From NCBI GenBank assembly GCA_036346225.1, contig JARFIW010000999.1:6431001-6495000 (forward strand): a stretch of DNA of 64,000 bases, read 5' to 3'. This DNA comes from Platerodrilus igneus (lineage: Eukaryota > Arthropoda > Insecta > Coleoptera > Lycidae). Position numbers and translations under genes: made by a program. Positions 33,259-44,885 of the stretch are shown piece after piece (the stretch's first letter is position 1; each line of letters opens with the position of its first letter). The notes beneath the pieces are model-generated. The model was not told the DNA's origin and made no database searches. It saw only the letters and a program-made list of their open reading frames with translations.

Positions 33259-33471
33259 TCTTAAAATGACAATCCGACCCCTATAGTCTCTGCTAGTCTA
33301 AGTACCGAAAAAACTGCTGCCCTCTTTTGGAGATGTCTTAATTTGGTTTCTCGCTAAAGACCCCAGTAATTTAGTTAAACCTATAGTTCGGCTCTTTAGC
33401 TCACTGAACCACTCAAGCCATTCTACTCGTAGTATTTTAGAACTTTTTCAAGGTGCAAGTCCGTTCAGAAT
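33259..33471 (-). mobile_element. RTE copy B, outer 5' end
   Basis: It matches the 5' untranslated end of RTE copy C (39111-39330) almost word for word: cgacccctatagtctctgc, then ctcgctaaagacccc, then ggttaaacctatagttcgg-like sequence. It ends at the ttcagaat word near 33469. With 28940-29433 it forms one RTE copy split by the hAT element. Confidence 0.85.
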
Positions 33472-33713
33472 GCCTAATTAACTTAAATTTATTATATTTA
33501 AGAAGTAATGTTTTATACACTTTGCTGGTTAAAATTATTTACACTAAATCTTGAATAAATTGGATCAATCTCCATTCGTTCATACAATGATAATGAAAAA
33601 CAAATACATTGTATTTTAATGTGCTAGTGTCCTTACTTGCACATATAAACCATTTTTTATGCAATATGCAAAGACAGCACTTACGAATTACTAACTATGG
33701 TTATTACTTGCAG

Positions 33714-33820
33714 GTATGACAGCTGAAGACGAATGGTACAATAAAAGTTTATCAGCTTTAAGAATGAATTCTTCGCATCATCCAAATTTGGCAGCCCCAA
33801 TGTTGCAGTATCAAACGTAA
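33714..33820 (+). CDS. Probable terminal coding exon of a host gene
   Basis: A consensus branch point tactaac (near 33689) and the acceptor ttattacttgcag (ending 33713) precede an open frame that reads TAEDEWYNKSLSALRMNSSH and a further 13 residues to a TAA at 33818-33820. The sequence is compositionally unlike the elements around it and has no break. An AATAAA lies 102 bp past the stop (33922-33927). SLSALRM loosely recalls the C-terminal OAR-type motif of paired-like homeodomain proteins, but I cannot name the gene. Upstream exons would lie to the left, beyond a large element-filled intron, or outside the window. Confidence 0.5.
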
Positions 33821-34959
33821 TGTTTAGAAAATTCGGCCAATTTATATGAAAAATTTTGGGCCAACATGTTCAATTAGATATTTATCACTTTTCCATTCAA
33901 CGAGTATAAAACAACAAACAAAATAAAACAACTTTTCTTGAGTTTGTTGGAGTTAGCATTTGTTTTGCAATTTTTATGTTTTAATAATTATATCTTTACA
34001 GATCTGTTTTATTGCAATGTGAAATACTATAACTTTTTCTCCATTTTGGCATGATTTTATAAGAAATATTTAGTTGATTTGAAGACAATATGCAACAATT
34101 AATTTTTACAAAATTTACTATCTACGTTTTTATGGGATTTCTGAATATTTTATAAAAAAAGTACAAACTAGCTGTTTCGTCTTTCGGATACATCGTGCAA
34201 AAAACGCAAATCATTTGGATATGACTACGACAATAATAAAAAAATTTTTAAGTCTCCAATTTTCGAATAATTTCATCATTCTGACAAAGTTTTATGGAGG
34301 TTCTCGACATACTACTAGCAGTTGTAGCTTAAGTAGTTGTAGAAGAATATTGTTTATTTCTGTAAGCGTAGCTTTTAACTACCAAATCCTGATTACTATT
34401 TATTCATAAATCAAAAATCATTCGACATATTAGAAGTTGACTTTATCTTGCTATACAGGTTTTCTTTTGTTTATTGCATATCTTAATTACCATAAAGATA
34501 TATTTTATTTCTGAAAATGCAAATTGAGGAATAGAAATAGACAAAATAAATTCTCTTAATTTTTCTAGTTTAGTTTGGTTTGAAGGAGTACCGTAAAATG
34601 GGACGAGGATCACTTCTTAACTTTAACTTTGAAAAAACCCTGTTTGCAATTTTAGAAAAATAAGTATTCCAGAAAAAAAATTTATATCATTCTTATTTAA
34701 CCTAAGGCTTGAAAGGTTTGTAAAATGTGGGTCCTCTTTCTTAGAAAAAAATTAAAACTGCCTTTGGTCAACTTCACCACATATGGAATGAAGTTGACAA
34801 CATGCATAAATATATTTGAAAAGGCATTTTTGTCATACCTGGAGTAAATTTCACCAAGTGAAAAATAAACAGTAAAGTATTAATCATTTTATTAAAAAGA
34901 AATAGACTTTTAAAGAGAACAAATAATACTATTATAGCCTAAAACCAGATTCTTTGCTC
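33821..34959. other. Non-coding stretch, possibly 3' UTR then intergenic
   Basis: AATAAA words occur at 33922 and 34545. From 34585 a stretch beginning ccgtaaaatgggacgagg resembles the termini of pogo/mariner-type MITEs, but no partner end was found. No gene is supported here. Confidence 0.4.
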
Positions 34960-34969
34960 TAATTTTTCA

Positions 34970-35984
34970 TCATCATCATCATTAGGTTTACAGTTCTACA
35001 ACTGATTGGACGTATACCCTCATTGTTTCCTAGTCTGAACCAACCTACACATTTCCCTGAAATTTATTTGCACAGTCTGCATCTATCACTATCTGTGTGC
35101 TAAAGTCTGATCTCGGTCTACCTCTACCTCTCTTTTCCTATCTCTGCTTGTAGTATATTCCGTACTATTCCCCAGAAATGCCTTAGAACGTATCCTGTCC
35201 TATTTCTCCTATTTTTCGTTTACCACAGATATCTTTATTCCTCTACCATTTCTACAACCTATTTGTTATTAACTTTGTCTGTCCATACTACCATCTTCAT
35301 ACATCTAAAGCACAACATTCTAAAAGGTTTCTATCTCTTTCTATCTGCTTTTCCTACTGCCCCTATTTCATAGATGTACTGTGCCGTGCTCCACACTATG
35401 CTTTGGAGAGTTTTCTTCTTGTATCTATGTTCGTGGTCTTTGAACATAGCTGCTGTTCTTTCTTGTTTGATGCAGTTCGGTCACCTTCTATTGTTTTACA
35501 GTTATATACCTTATTTCCCCGATATTCAGTGGTATATGAAGGGGATAAGCAGCCTTTGACTGCCAAGTTCCCCCAGCACCTGAACCTTTGTCGAATTAAT
35601 AGTTTTTCCAATTTATCCTTTTGCACAATCAACATTAGTTGAAAATATTTCACAACCAACACCTGTAGTTGTTTATAATAATCATCAGATTTAAGAGCAT
35701 TTATTTTTTCGTCATTGGGTTTTACATCTTGAAACTGGTTGGACTTGTACCTCAGCTTATTTATATTCTGAGCTAGCCTACACCGTTCCCTGCAATTCTC
35801 ACAACAGCCGATATACAACTCGATTCCCTTCTATTGTTTTCTAATTATATGCCCTATTTCACAGAGATTCGTTGGTATGTGAAGGGGTTTAAGCAGCATG
35901 TGGCTGCCAAGGTTCCCCTAACACTTAGACATTTGCCATATTAATAGTTTTCAAACAAATCCTTTCGTAGAATTAACATTAGTT
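34970..35984 (-). repeat. RTE copy C 3' region, decayed duplicates of the coding tail
   Basis: On minus, 35818-35620 reads GCCENCRERCRLAQN and DYYKQLQ, a copy of the true tail at 36180-35985. The region 35460-34990 repeats the earlier TTNIDTRRK to NFREMC order in broken form. It corresponds block for block to 2402-3240 in copy A. Confidence 0.75.
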
Positions 35985-38900
35985 AAGAGTATTGCAAAAC
36001 CAATATCTGTAGTTGTTTATAATAATCACCATGTTTAAGTACAGTTATTATTTTGACATTAGTTTTTCCATCTTGCGGCTGGTTGGAAGCGTACCTCCCT
36101 TGATTTCTAGTCTGAGGTAGCCTATACATTTCCCTGAAATTCTCACAACCTACATCTTTCACTATCTGTGTGCAGTAGTCTAACCTAGGTCTACCTCTAC
36201 TTCTCTTTTTTCCTATCTCTGCTTCTAATATATTCCGCACTATTCCCTCATGTCTTAGTATGTGGCCTATAATCCTATCTCTCCTATTTTTTACTGTTTT
36301 CCACATAGTTCTTTCTTCCCCTATCATATCTAGTACCTCTTTATTGTTAACTTTGTCTGTCCATGGTATCTTCATCATACGTCTGTAGCGCCACATTTCA
36401 AAGGCTTCTACTTTTTTCTTGTCTGCTTCTCCTACTGTCCAAGCATCACAGCCATATTGTGCTGTTCTCTACACATATGTTTTAAGCAATCTTTTCTTTG
36501 TTTCTATGTTTGTGGTCTTTGAGCACAGTAGTTGCTTTTTCTTGTTAAATGTAGCACGACCTTGTGCTAATCTTTGTTTTATATCTTTTGTGCTTTTCCC
36601 ATCTTGCGTTATTTGACTTTCTAGGTAGTAGAAATCCTTAACCTCTTGTAAGTTCTCGTTACCTATTTGTATTCTTGTTTTTGATTTATTATCCCCTCTT
36701 TTGCATACTAGAACTTTAGTTTTATTTTTGTTAATTTTCATACCATATCCCTACGTTAGAACTGTTTCCATTTCATTAAGAGCAGCCTCTAACTCTTCCT
36801 TGCTAGATGCTACTACCGCTATATCATCTGCAAATCGAAGCATATCAAGGTTTTGTCCCTGGATATTAATTCCAAATGTCTTCCTGCATTTGACAGTATT
36901 CATTGCCTCTTCTATGTATAAGTTAAAAATTAATGGGGATAAGGCACATCCCTGTCTCACCCCTTTCCTAATATTTACTTCCCTACTTTCTTGCTCTAAT
37001 TGTATTGCTGCTGTTTGTTCTTTGTATAAGCTATGTACTATTCGTCTATCCCTATAACTCATTCCAATCTTTTTGAGTATTTCAAACATTTTTTTCCATT
37101 TTACATTGTCGAATGCTTTTACCAGATCTACAAACCCTATATATACGCTTTCACTCTTCTCTATTGTTTTCTCCATTATCACCCTCAGAGCTAAAATAGC
37201 CTTCCGTGTTCCCCTGTTTCGCCTAAACCCAAATTGATCCTCTCCCAGTATTTCTTCAGTTTGTTTTTCCATTCGTCTTTGTACAATTTTAGTTAATATT
37301 TTTGAAACGTGTGCTGTCAAGCTTATTGTTCGAAAATTTTCACATCTATCCACGCCTCTTTTTTTGGTATAGTAACTATGATGTTACATTTGAAATCTTT
37401 GGGTACCTCGCCTGTCTCATACATATAGCTTACAAGTCAGAAAAGACGTTCTGTTACTGCTTGTCCAGCGGCTTTTAGAGTTTGTGCTTGCACCTTATCT
37501 GTGCCCGGTGCTTTACCATTTTCAGACTCTTTAATGCTAATTCAAACGCATCTCTAAGTATAGGATATACCAGGTCATCCTTTTCAATGTCTGATTCCTG
37601 TTCTAATGCTGCTAATTCCTCTCCTGAATATAAATTCCCTATATATTCCTGTCATCTAGCTACTTTCTGTACATTTTCTATAGTGATGTTTCCTCCCGCA
37701 TCCCTTATATTTTTGCTATATGGTTTTATATCCCTAAAATTCATTTTAATTAATTTGTATGCTTCGTCTGTCTTTCCTATTTCCATCTTAGTTTGTACCT
37801 CGTTGCATTTTTCATCAATCCATTGTTCTTTAGTTTTTCTGCATTTGCGAATAATTTTCCATTTTATGGCTTTGTATCTCTGTTTTCCTGTTTCGTCTGA
37901 TCTATTTTTGTATTTTCGTCTTTCTTCTAGTAAATGCAGGATATCCTTTGTAATCCATGGTTTCTTATTTTCTTTTTGTGAATACCCCAGAATATCTCTG
38001 GCCGCCATGTCTAAGCTGGATTTAATGTTATTCCATTCTGTTTCTACTTCCTTAGTATCAGAAATTTTCCCGATATCTTTCAGCAAATCATTTGTCTTTT
38101 TTTCAAAAATTTCGTGCATATTTTTATTTTTTAGTTTCTCAAAGTCAAAATGCTTTTTTCCGTTTCCTTTTTCAAATTTTTAATTTAAGTGCAGCCTTCA
38201 TAATTACGATGTTGTGGTCAGTGTCTATATCTGCTTCCGGGTAGCTTCTACAGTCTTTTACTTGATTTCTAAACCGTTGCCTAACAACAATGTAATCTAT
38301 TTGATATCTTCCCATAACTCCTGGCGTCTTCCACGTGTATCGTCTTCTAGCATTATGTTGAAATAATGTATTTGTGATGGTTAAGTTGTTCTTGTCGCAA
38401 AATTCTACCAGCCTATTTTCCCTGTCATTTCTCGTGCCTAAACCAAATAAACCTACTATCCCTCCTTCCCTACCCTCATCTACCACTGCATTAAAATCCC
38501 CCGTAATTATTAAATTTTCATGTTCTTTTACATATCTTAATATATCTTCGATATCTTTGTAGATCGCTTCTACCTCTTCCTCACTGTAGCTAGAGGTGGA
38601 AATGTACACTGTATTATTACTGTATTACTGGTTTAGTTTCAAATCTAACCATGAGTACTCTTTCGTTCTTTTGTAGGTAGTTTTCTACACACCGTGCTAT
38701 CTTGTTCCGCATAACTATCTCCACATCCAAATTTCCTTCCTCCGATCCTGTATGAATTACCCTGAAGTTCCACTCCAAAAATTTCCCGCCTCTAGCCAGC
38801 GGACTTCGCTAATTCCTACTATGTCTAGTGCTAACCTATCCATTTCGAGTTTCAGGTTCTCTAGCTTACCTACTTGTTTCATACTTCTGACATTCCACGC

Positions 38901-39098
38901 TCCGACTCGCAGAATGTTCACAGATCTTATTCTATTCTTTCGGATCACATCCCCCGAAGTAGTCCCCTCCCGGAGATCCGAATGGGGGACTATTTTACCT
39001 CCGGAATTTTTTACCTCAGAGGATGCCATCATGTTTAACAATTTCTGTACGCAGTGTACTTGGGAAGTAATGTGGTGGTTTCCAGTTGCCTTCCACAT
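35985..39098 (-). pseudogene. RTE endonuclease-reverse transcriptase, copy C
   Basis: Endonuclease: VGAWNVRSMKQVGKLENLKL (about 38950), VGISEVRW (38810), ITGDFNAVVDEG (38500), NTLFQHNARRRYTW (38360), IDYIVV, then DTDHN (38220). Linker: 38119-37660. RT: FRTISLTAHVSKIL (37340), FGFRRNRGTRKA, GFVDLVKAFDNVKW, GVRQGCALSPLIF (36950) and the catalytic FADD at 36823-36834. The C-terminal part ends SNQPQDGKTN near 36050. Breaks: frameshifts near 38640, 38150, 37640, 37520, 37360, 36745 and 36450. It is much better preserved than copy A and nicks and copies by target priming in intact relatives. Confidence 0.9.
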
Positions 39099-39399
39099 CG
39101 CAGTAGTGTGTCTTAGAATGTCATACCGACCCCTATGGTCTCTGCCACTCTAAGTACCGAAAAAGCTGCTGCCCTTTTTTCGGGAACCTGTCTTAGTCTG
39201 GTTCCTCACTAAAGACCCCACTAATTTTGGTTAAACCTATAGTTCGGCTCCTTAGCTCATTGAAACGCGCAAGCCATTCTACCTGTTCTAGTATTTTAGA
39301 ACGTCGTCAAGGTGCAGGTCCGTTCAGAATAGTAATTTTTCACATAAAATTAAAACAAAGGTCTCTGTGACAAGATGCATTTGGGTTTTCTAGTATGGT

Positions 39400-41330
39400 T
39401 TTAATGTTTTTTTAAAGTGCTTCATCTTTATCTTCTATATTAGGCCAAATAAACCTATCACCTTTCAATCGCCTTAAAAAATTAATAGAGACCTCATTAT
39501 CATCTACTGACACTTTTCCAATAAAATGTTTGATGTTCTTTTCTGTTTCGTATTGCACTATAACCCACGAGTCTTTTTGTGTATCACTACGTTTGAATTC
39601 CTCCTCAACAGTTTGTTTCTTCAACATTACCGGTCTTCAAATCAGAGTAATGATCATTCTCTGAAAATAACTCAACCCACTTTTACATTTTTGACTGTCT
39701 GTAATAATCTTTCTTATTGCTGCTTAAATCTTGCTTCTTGCTTGTTGAAGACTTGTTTTCATTATTCTTTTCTAAAGAATCTTCAAAGACGACCAACCTT
39801 CCTGAAATAACATTTAATTTTTTCTTTTTTACTACTGAATCACATTTTTTTCTTCCCCAAAAGTAGTGATGGGACTTGTCGCAAATTAATCGAGTGACTC
39901 GAGTGACAACACTACTCGTGTGAATCGAGTCAAGTGACTGTACAACTCAAGTCGACTTGAAACTCGAGTCGACTTAAACTCGAATCGATTCGTGTAACTC
40001 GAGTCAACTCGTGACTCCAGTCCCCTTGTAACTCGAACCGATTTGCAACTTGATTATAATCGACTATTAAGTTGTGATTTTTTCAATTCTTAAGTTAAGT
40101 TGGGTGGGTTTTCCACTCAACTCGAATTTTTAACACTCAAAGTTCGTGAATTTACGTGTGGCTCCAATTGATCTTCCTTCTGTAGTTCAGTTTGATTGAA
40201 AGTGAATCATATCTCGGAAAGATACAATTTTCCCTTTTCTTTTATCGATATTTTATATACAGAACGTTATTGTTGTTATTATTATTTTAGTCTATGAGAA
40301 AGCGTATAGAACTTAAGGGGTGTCCCGAACTCAAACGTGATGGAATCAATAGTACTTCATTCACTAGCTGTGGCTGCACCTATACAAAGAGAATATGTAT
40401 TTATTTATTACAGATTACAGCGTTTTTATAATAAAAAAGATATTCCATATTTAATTTAATATACGTATAAAGCAATAAAAGACACGGCACTGCCAATCAG
40501 CATAGTAGTTACTCACCACGTTGTGACTGGGTTTTAGCGTTGATTGAATACTTCAATCAACGGTTTTAGTATCAACTCAAATCAGAGGAAATTTATATTT
40601 GAGTCACTCGAGTAAATAAATTGATTCGAGTAAAAAATATTGACTTGAATCCCACTACTAGGCTTTTCAACTCCAGTTCAATATCGAACCGAGTTTTAAC
40701 TCGACTGGAGTTTCTACTCGAGTCAAATAGAAATTACAATTGAGTTACTCAAGTACAAAAAATTGGCTCGAGTCCCATCACTACCCAAAACTTTCTCTGT
40801 GGATTTCCTCCTGTGCATGAGGAATTTTATCCATAAACTTCTGCTTACGTAATAGAAAAAATCCACTGGCAGAAAATCCCTTTTGAGCATTCAGTTTGGT
40901 TACAAGAGCTAGTCTGTCAAACAATTTTTTAACATACTACAAAAAATACTTTTTTCTACAGAGGTAGTATCTGCATTGGACTTTTTAATTTGTTTAATAT
41001 TTGCTTCCACTGATTTTTCATTGATCCGAAAAAAACTTACATCTAGTGGTTGGCACAAGTGGGTTGCATTTGGTAAGAGACAAACGAAGTCAATGTTATT
41101 TTCCATACAAAGTTGACAAACTTTTTTTGTAAAGTGGGATGAAAGATTATCGCCTATTAGAACCTTTTTACCCTCTATTAATTGAGCATGCGGTAAAAAA
41201 GATCTTTTAAACCAGTTCGTAAAACAGATGGCGTCAAACCAATCACCACAGCGGTCAGGTTCGTCCTGAATTAATGTTAAATTTGCACAGATAACCAAAA
41301 ACTTTTACTACCAAAGAACGGAAAGACATC
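39400..41330 (-). pseudogene. pogo/Tigger-like DDE transposase, interrupted
   Basis: On minus, 41298-40909 reads DRCGDWFDAICFTNWF, LIGDNLSSHFTKKVCQLC, LPNATHLCQPLDVSFF, which are the second and third acidic motif regions of CENP-B/pogo-type transposases. The reading continues to about 40790, is split by a 920-bp MITE (39864-40783), and ends with SWVIVQYETEKNIKHFIGKV and FLRRLKGDRFIWPNIED (stop near 39412). The first catalytic Asp region and the helix-turn-helix front are absent. Frameshifts near 40905, 39830 and 39640. Confidence 0.75.
39864..40783. mobile_element. hAT-type MITE rich in ACTCGAGT motifs
   Basis: Terminal inverted repeats TAGTGATGGGAC (39864) and GTCCCATCACTA (ending 40783). 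The 8-bp flanks cccaaaag and cccaaaac differ by one base. Inside both ends the words actcgagt, attcgagt and gtcgacttgaa recur many times. The interior codes for nothing recognisable. The 8-bp duplication and the TIR start fit a non-autonomous hAT element. Confidence 0.8.
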
Positions 41331-41873
41331 AAAAGTATCAGCTGAAGTTATTTTCAGGATAAAATAACTTAATAAATAAAACCTGTATCAGATTCATAGA
41401 ATAATTTGATCATCACTATTCAGGTAAAAGTTTAATTACCAATTTATAATGCTTAATTTCATAGCTGCCTTCAGGTGCATGCCCATTCGTTGCTAATTGT
41501 CGGAATTAAACTTTTTAGTAAAATTTTGTAAATAAAACCAATTACAATGGCACAACCCTAAGATACATAGGTAAAAGTTAAGTTTACGAATACCCTACCG
41601 GTTTAAATGTTTTTTTTTTTTTAGTTTTTGGTCATCTTGATTAGCATGAACTTTTGAGCAAGTCCTATTGTTTTTGGAATTAAGCGAAGTCACTAAATTT
41701 ATTAATTTTAAATTTGACACTAATCTCTTCAGTGTTATAAATCTAATAGTTTGGTGAAATTATCTAAGCTGAATAGTCTACAGTAAAATTGAAACAATTA
41801 TCAAAGTAAATTATACAATTTTATAAATTACTGGATTATAATAATACAAAATAATCAACTACATGTTGCTTGC
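41331..41873. other. AT-rich spacer, nothing recognised
   Basis: No gene, repeat pair or structured sequence was seen here. Confidence 0.5.
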
Positions 41874-42060
41874 TTGATAATGGAATCCTACAATCTCAAA
41901 CCACCAGATGAGGAAATATTTGGATATCCTTGTGATACTTGCAAAAATAGTATATGTAAAACCTGTGCAAACATTAGCTCTACTGAAGTTTGTGCAATAT
42001 GCTTAAAACAGTACTGTCCAACTTATCATAACCCGCGAGGCCACATTTTCTTCCCCAAAC
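41874..42060 (+). pseudogene. ORF1 front of a Jockey/CR1-type element (zinc-binding)
   Basis: MIMESYNLKPPDEEIFG is followed by CDTCKNSICKTCANISSTEVCAI, a Cys-rich pattern shared with the start of ORF1 at 47811 and the fragment at 56670. Such domains open the ORF1 of many insect non-LTR elements. It stops being similar near 42060, where a hAT element is inserted. Confidence 0.5.
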
Positions 42061-42065
42061 ATTTC

Positions 42066-44120
42066 AGGGGCCAAGAAGGTTGATAAATGAAAAGTCAGTT
42101 TATGTTAATTAAAAAAATATTTTATTTATACTAAAAAGAAAACTTTAAAATATTCGTAATATATTAATGAGAACAATGTGGCCGTAATTGTTTAGCTACA
42201 ATATCTTTTATATCCATATCAATATTTGTTGTGGCAAGTTTAATTATATCTTCCAGAGTAGAATCTTTCAAACTGTTTCCATATTTGGACTTTATATATT
42301 TTATCGGAGTATGCGCGCTCGCAGATATATGTACTTCCGAACATTGATACAATTTGAAGTCCAAAATCTCTCCATTTTGGATATTTTGCTTTATCTAAAA
42401 ATTTTGAATATTTCTATTCCAGTTACTCCACAAGATGTAAAAAATGGGTCAGCCTGCAGGTCGCATAATTCTATTTGATATTTAAGATCAACGGAGTTGA
42501 TATCAATATTAATTGGATCACAAAATAAATCAATAGACAGATTAAGATCATTAAATTGAGAAAATCTTTCATTGAAATCTGTAATTAGCATATCCAATTT
42601 TGGTAGAAATATTTTAAAATCCGCTTCTATATTACATTCTTTCATTTCTTCATAGATCTCTTTGCAAGATTCAAAATGAAATAAATTATTTTGCTCCAAA
42701 TTAAAGCTTAATAATTTTAATTTGTTTCTAAATTCAGTAACATATTTATAAAGGCCACACACAGTTTGATCTTGTCTTTGCAAGGATTTATTCAAAATTT
42801 TAAATAATTTTTAATGTCCATTAGGAAAGCAAGTTAATAAATAAAATTTTTATCAACTAAATTTACTGTCATATTTTCATCGACGGCAATTTCTGTGAGA
42901 AAAAGATGAACTTCTTTTCGACGTTTAAAGAATCTCCTCAAGCACTTTCCAGCACTTAACCAACGAACGTTACTATGTAAAAGCAGATCTCCATACTTAG
43001 TTTCCAATTCATCCAAAAATGTTTTAAATTTTCGATGTGTAAGAGAACGATTTCCGCCACGAATTAAATTAGTAATTTTGCAAACCTTGTCCATTAAGTC
43101 TTTTAGATGTAGGGATAAACCACATAATGCCTCCTGATGGATAATACAGTGTATCATACGACATGTTATTCCTTCTTTTTTTAAAAGTTTCGCGAGCCCA
43201 ATATTTTTGCCAGTCATAGCTCTAGCACCGTGGATTACAATAGCAGTGCACTTGTCAAATCCGCCAATACTGCTCTACTGCACATTTTAATTGTCGGTAA
43301 ATATCTTTACCTTTTGTTGTTCGATGTAATGATTGTAATTTTAAAAGTTCTTCTGAATAATTACAGTTTTCATTTACAGTTCTCGTAAAGATAAGCATTT
43401 GACTTGTATCGGAAATGTCTGTGCTTTCATCCAATGCTATCGAAAAATAGCAGTAACTATTGATTAGGTTTTCTAATTTATTAGTGACATGCATGCTAAT
43501 CTCGTTTACACGTCGGCTTACAGTCTGATGAGAAAGTGATACTGTTTGAAATTTTCTTACCATTTCGTTGTCATTAAATGCTTGAGCCATTTTTATGGCA
43601 CATTTTTTGATTAGTTCTCCATCCAAAAATGACTTCTTTACCTTTACTATTTCTAAACAAACTTTAAACGATGCAGCTACATATGCTTCTTGAAGTTTTG
43701 GTTTTTGATTAAAATAATTAGTTTGATGATCCAGCTGCTTTTTCAATTCTTTTTCACTAGTAGTATTTTCATGTCTCGTGTGTACGAATGATACTTTTTT
43801 CATGCATGGAAAAATAATGGCGCTTCCAGTTATATTCTTTACACACAACTATGATTTGTAAACATTCCAAACACTGTGGTGTACCATTCTCGTTCAGAAT
43901 AAATAAATAATCTATCTCCCAGCAATCTAGAAATTCTCGATTTTCGAGGTCTATTTTTCTTTTATCAGTAGCACTCATATTCAATAATTATTTTAATTAA
44001 TAAATAAATATGAAATTGCATGAATAAACCAAATAGCGCAGAGTAGTGGTCGCATCATGTACGCCAACCATATATAAACAACAACCAACCACAAATATAA
44101 TAGTGGCGCCAACGTTGAGC
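42066..44120 (-). mobile_element. hAT element (GTF2IRD2-like transposase)
   Basis: The transposase fills 42164-43984 on minus. A right end near 44117 reads, on minus, CAACGTTGGCGCCACTA, like a hAT terminus. The left end is uncertain: caggggccaag at 42066 is only a weak partner, and no clear 8-bp target duplication was found. It separates two parts of an ORF1 on plus. Confidence 0.6.
42164..43984 (-). pseudogene. hAT transposase, GTF2IRD2-like, frameshifted
   Basis: A BED-like front at 43984-43800 reads CWEIDYLFILNENGTPQCLEC. Then come FPCMKKVSFVHTRHENTTSE, FSIALDESTDISDTSQML (first catalytic Asp region, about 43430), MTGKNIGLAKLLKKEG (43217, second Asp lost or in the gap), CIIHQEALCG (43140), LLLHSNVRWLSAGKCL (42985) and the C-terminal IKYIKSKYGNSLKDSTLEDI (42290). 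Frameshifts lie near 43830, 43250, 42810 and 42400. Family assignment rests on the WEIDYLF/CIIHQEALCG wording known from GTF2IRD2-type hAT proteins. Confidence 0.8.
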
Positions 44121-44129
44121 CAACCATCA

Positions 44130-44876
44130 TCAGACGTTAAACGGATTGCTGCTGTACTTTAAATTCAAATTAGATTTAAATTTTCACATAGTAAAATTAA
44201 GTCCGGTTCAACTAGGTGTAGGCATCACTGGGGTGAAACAAATACGTGATGGATCGGTGGTAATTAAGTGTAAAAGTGATGATGAGGCAACTAAAATTAA
44301 AGCAAATATCCAGCAAAATCTTGGTAAAAATTACACTAGTCAAATTCCAACAAAACGAAACCCTCAAATAAAAATAATCGGTATTGATTCAGATTTCACT
44401 GAAGAGCTATTACTTGAGGCTATTTATAATCAAAATGCTGATAAGATAGATAGGAATAACCAGTTAGAAATCAGAGTACTTAAAAAAATGAAAACTAAAC
44501 CTTTTGCTATAGTTGATTGTGATCCTACATCTTTTGCCAAATAATGGCTAATTCAAGTGAGGGGTATCTATATATTGGTTTCAACAGATGCTCAGTTTTT
44601 GAATATATACATATCTTGCGTTGCTTTAAATGTAATCAGTATAATCACACAGCGAATGCTTGTCGAAATGGTGATTCCTGTGGTAAATGCAATAGTAATA
44701 AACATGACACAAAAACTTGTCAAACTAATGAACAAAATTGTATTAACTGCTCAAATCATGATGCTCAGCTCGGTACACGTTTTATCACAAAGTACACTCC
44801 ATATGACCGTAATTGCCCAGTTTATCGAAAATTATTAGCAACAATGATAACAAAGATACGGTACATAGAGGCGTAG
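44130..44876 (+). pseudogene. ORF1 C-terminal half with zinc knuckles, Jockey/CR1-type
   Basis: It resumes the ORF1 interrupted at 42060. GVGITGVKQIRDGSVVIKC (about 44215) and LEIRVLKKMKTKPFAIVDCD (about 44470) match the RNA-binding-like segment of the other ORF1s here. After a shift near 44545, CFKCNQYNHTANAC (CX2CX4HX4C), CGKCNSNKHDTKTC and CINC follow, and the frame ends at 44876. It would bind element RNA. Confidence 0.75.
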
Positions 44877-44885
44877 CAATTAGAG

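Larger units (their letters stand above)
34970..39332 (-). mobile_element. RTE copy C, nearly full length (4363 bp)
   Basis: On minus it runs from a 5' end near 39332 to an ATG-repeat tail at 34970-34985. The flanks share the 10-bp duplication taatttttca (34960-34969 and 39333-39342). Order on minus: 5' untranslated DNA, endonuclease, linker, RT, C-terminal tail, then two decayed copies of the tail. It is inserted in the flank of a pogo-like element. Confidence 0.9.

Noticed and set aside
37482..38183. A 233-residue open frame on plus
   Set aside because: It is the complement of the RTE linker and endonuclease. The Ser/Phe-rich composition is that of an antisense shadow.
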